Assembly: GCA_938023515.1 (NCBI GenBank)
Contig: CALJDR010000071.1
Location: forward strand, 1 to 14,297
Origin: an uncultured Flavobacteriales bacterium
GTDB taxonomy: Bacteria > Bacteroidota > Bacteroidia > Flavobacteriales > UBA1820
Length of the DNA: 14,297 bases
Reading direction: 5' to 3'
Positions 12,835 through 14,297 of the stretch are shown here, in pieces. Position 1 is the first letter of the stretch. The number at the start of each line of letters is the position of its first letter. The translations under genes were made by a program, and so were the position numbers. Under the pieces are notes generated by a model. It searched no databases and was not told where the DNA came from. It worked only from the letters and a program-made list of their open reading frames with translations.

Positions 12835-14297
12835 CTAGTTTGCGGGCTGTGTCGGAGGCTCTATCGGATGGGTGAAAACGAAGCGGGCACCTCCCGTATA
12901 GGAAGGGTCCACCCAGATGTTTCCTCCGAATTTCAGGACGATCTGTTTGCAGATGGACAGCCCCAGACCTGTTCCCTGTTTGAATTCGTTGAGCTTTTCA
13001 AAGCGGTCGAACACTTTGTCCTGCATCTGGGGAGGGATACCACACCCTGAATCCGCCACACTGAACTGTACGAGATTTTTATCGGGCAGTACTTCGTAGG
13101 CTACGGTAATGGCGCCGTGTTCGGTGAATTTCCCGGCGTTAGTCATCAGGTTGATCAACACTTGGGACAACCGTTGGGCATCCGTTTTCAGCATATAGGG
13201 TTCGACGGATGCCTGGAAAATGCATTCGACGCCTTCCTTGCGGATATAGCCGGTAGTTTGGATCACCTGTTGGCAAAGGGCGGAGATATCCTCTTGGGAA
13301 TAACTGAACTTCATTTTACCCGTTTCCAACTTCGAAATATCGAGAATGTCATTGATCAGCGTGAGGAGCATATTGGAGTTCTTCTCGATAATCGTATTGT
13401 ATTCCGCCCGGTCTTCGGGGGCCAGGTCGTTGTCGCCTAATAAAGCTGAGAACCCTACGATGGCGTTCAGCGGGGTGCGGATCTCATGGCTCATATTGGC
13501 CAGGAATGCGGATTTGAGATTGTCGGATTCCTCCGCTTTTTCTTTGGCTACGATGAGCTCCTCCTCCCGGTGTTCCAGGGCGGTTTTCAGCCGGTTGTTG
13601 CGCCGGTAAAAATAGATTAGGATACTCAGAAAGAGCGACATGATGATCAGGGCGGCGATAGTGGCCATGATCACGTTCTCGTATGTCCGCAGCTTGGCCT
13701 CGGTACTGTCCTCGATCGTGCTGTTCTTCGGGAGCTTGTATTCGTCGATGTCGAATTCGTTCATTTTCCGGCGATCGAACCGGTAATGGTTGCCCATTTC
13801 CGTAAAATGGACCGCATCCTTCTCTTCCCGGTAATAATTGGTGATCTGCCGCACGATGTTTGCCGCTTCGTTCTCGTAATTCGGAACGTATCCGCCGATG
13901 GCAATGCTGCCGATGCCGGAGCCGGACAGGGAAAAGACCGGAAGGGAAGGATTGTTGGCGATCAGCTGATTGATGGCCCCGTAGAGCATATATTGCCCTT
14001 CGTTGCCCACCCGCCAGGTGCCTATCAATAATGCCGAATTGGATGTCAGTGCCCCGATTTGTTGGATAGCCCGTTCCTCGCCGTTTCGCCCGTCGACCAG
14101 GATGAGGTTCAATTCCGGGTATTTTTTCATTTCCTCTCTGACATAAGCCTGTAAGGAAATGCCGCCGTATGTATTGTCGGATACGAAAGCGACGTTCTTT
14201 AACGAAGGATAGAGAGAAAGGATCAGGTCTATGTTTTTAGAGATGTCGTAGTAGTTCAGAGCCCCCCCTCCCAATCCCCGTTGTTCGGCCAGTGCTT
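12835..14297 (-). CDS. Membrane sensor histidine kinase with periplasmic binding-protein-like sensor (5' truncated)
   Basis: The reading frame is open through the right edge of the window, so the N-terminus is missing; the TTG at 14274 is not the real start. The visible part begins ALAEQRGLGGGALNYYD. About 150 residues resemble an ABC-type substrate-binding domain (NVAFVSDNTYGG..., then LPVFSLSGSGIGSIAIGGYVPNY), facing the periplasm. One transmembrane helix follows (about 13603-13678), then a short coiled coil. The HisKA domain has MSHEIRTPLN, with the phospho-accepting histidine codon at 13486-13488. The HATPase_c domain has N box NLMTNAGKFT, G1 DSGCGIP, F box DRFEK and G2 GTGLGLS. The protein ends right after the ATPase domain, so no receiver domain is fused on the C-terminal side, and no response regulator is visible in the window. 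The ligand is unknown. It lies upstream of the pdaD operon but is separated from it by 467 bp with its own promoter candidate. Confidence 0.92.
   Translation of the reverse strand, partial: ALAEQRGLGGGALNYYDISKNIDLILSLYPSLKNVAFVSDNTYGGISLQAYVREEMKKYPELNLILVDGRNGEERAIQQIGALTSNSALLIGTWRVGNEGQYMLYGAINQLIANNPSLPVFSLSGSGIGSIAIGGYVPNYENEAANIVRQITNYYREEKDAVHFTEMGNHYRFDRRKMNEFDIDEYKLPKNSTIEDSTEAKLRTYENVIMATIAALIIMSLFLSILIYFYRRNNRLKTALEHREEELIVAKEKAEESDNLKSAFLANMSHEIRTPLNAIVGFSALLGDNDLAPEDRAEYNTIIEKNSNMLLTLINDILDISKLETGKMKFSYSQEDISALCQQVIQTTGYIRKEGVECIFQASVEPYMLKTDAQRLSQVLINLMTNAGKFTEHGAITVAYEVLPDKNLVQFSVADSGCGIPPQMQDKVFDRFEKLNEFKQGTGLGLSICKQIVLKFGGNIWVDPSYTGGARFVFTHPIEPPTQPAN

Noticed and set aside
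12835..14274. Histidine kinase starting at the TTG at 14274
   Set aside because: The frame stays open to the window edge with plausible protein sequence (ALAEQRG before it), and the sensor domain is incomplete, so the gene is truncated by the window.

Overview
The window looks like a contig from a gut-type Bacteroidota genome, most likely Bacteroidales and perhaps Alistipes/Rikenellaceae. I infer this from the protein families, the fairly GC-rich coding regions, promoter-like TAnnTTTG elements and the lack of strong Shine-Dalgarno sites; no marker gene here proves it. Positions 1-26 are not genomic. They match the end of the Illumina Nextera Read 1 adapter including the Tn5 mosaic end, so the contig ends at position 27.

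Left part (27-6014): a truncated methyltransferase-like gene on the minus strand diverges from a plus-strand run of three genes. These are a dihydroorotase-family protein that has lost key metal ligands, EPSP synthase (aroA), and a large exported fusion of a GH3 beta-N-acetylglucosaminidase-like domain with a serine beta-lactamase/DD-peptidase-like domain. A perfect 14-bp hairpin flanked by A and T tracts ends this block and also serves the converging genes to its right.

Middle part (6030-10125, all minus): korA-korB encode a two-subunit 2-oxoacid (probably 2-oxoglutarate):ferredoxin oxidoreductase. Upstream of it lie a dCMP deaminase and a divergent HupE/UreJ-like membrane protein.

Right part (10224-14297, all minus): pdaD (pyruvoyl-dependent arginine decarboxylase) and an APC-family antiporter form a tight two-gene operon ending in a strong intrinsic terminator. 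Together they would import arginine, decarboxylate it (consuming a proton) and export agmatine, as the Chlamydia AaxB/AaxC pair does. The best promoter for this operon lies about 300 nt upstream of pdaD, which implies a long transcribed leader of unknown function. The window ends inside a membrane sensor histidine kinase whose periplasmic part resembles a substrate-binding protein.

No tRNA, rRNA, CRISPR array, insertion sequence or prophage gene is visible. The most interesting items are the pdaD/antiporter module with its long leader, the GH3-serine hydrolase fusion, and the apparently non-catalytic dihydroorotase.
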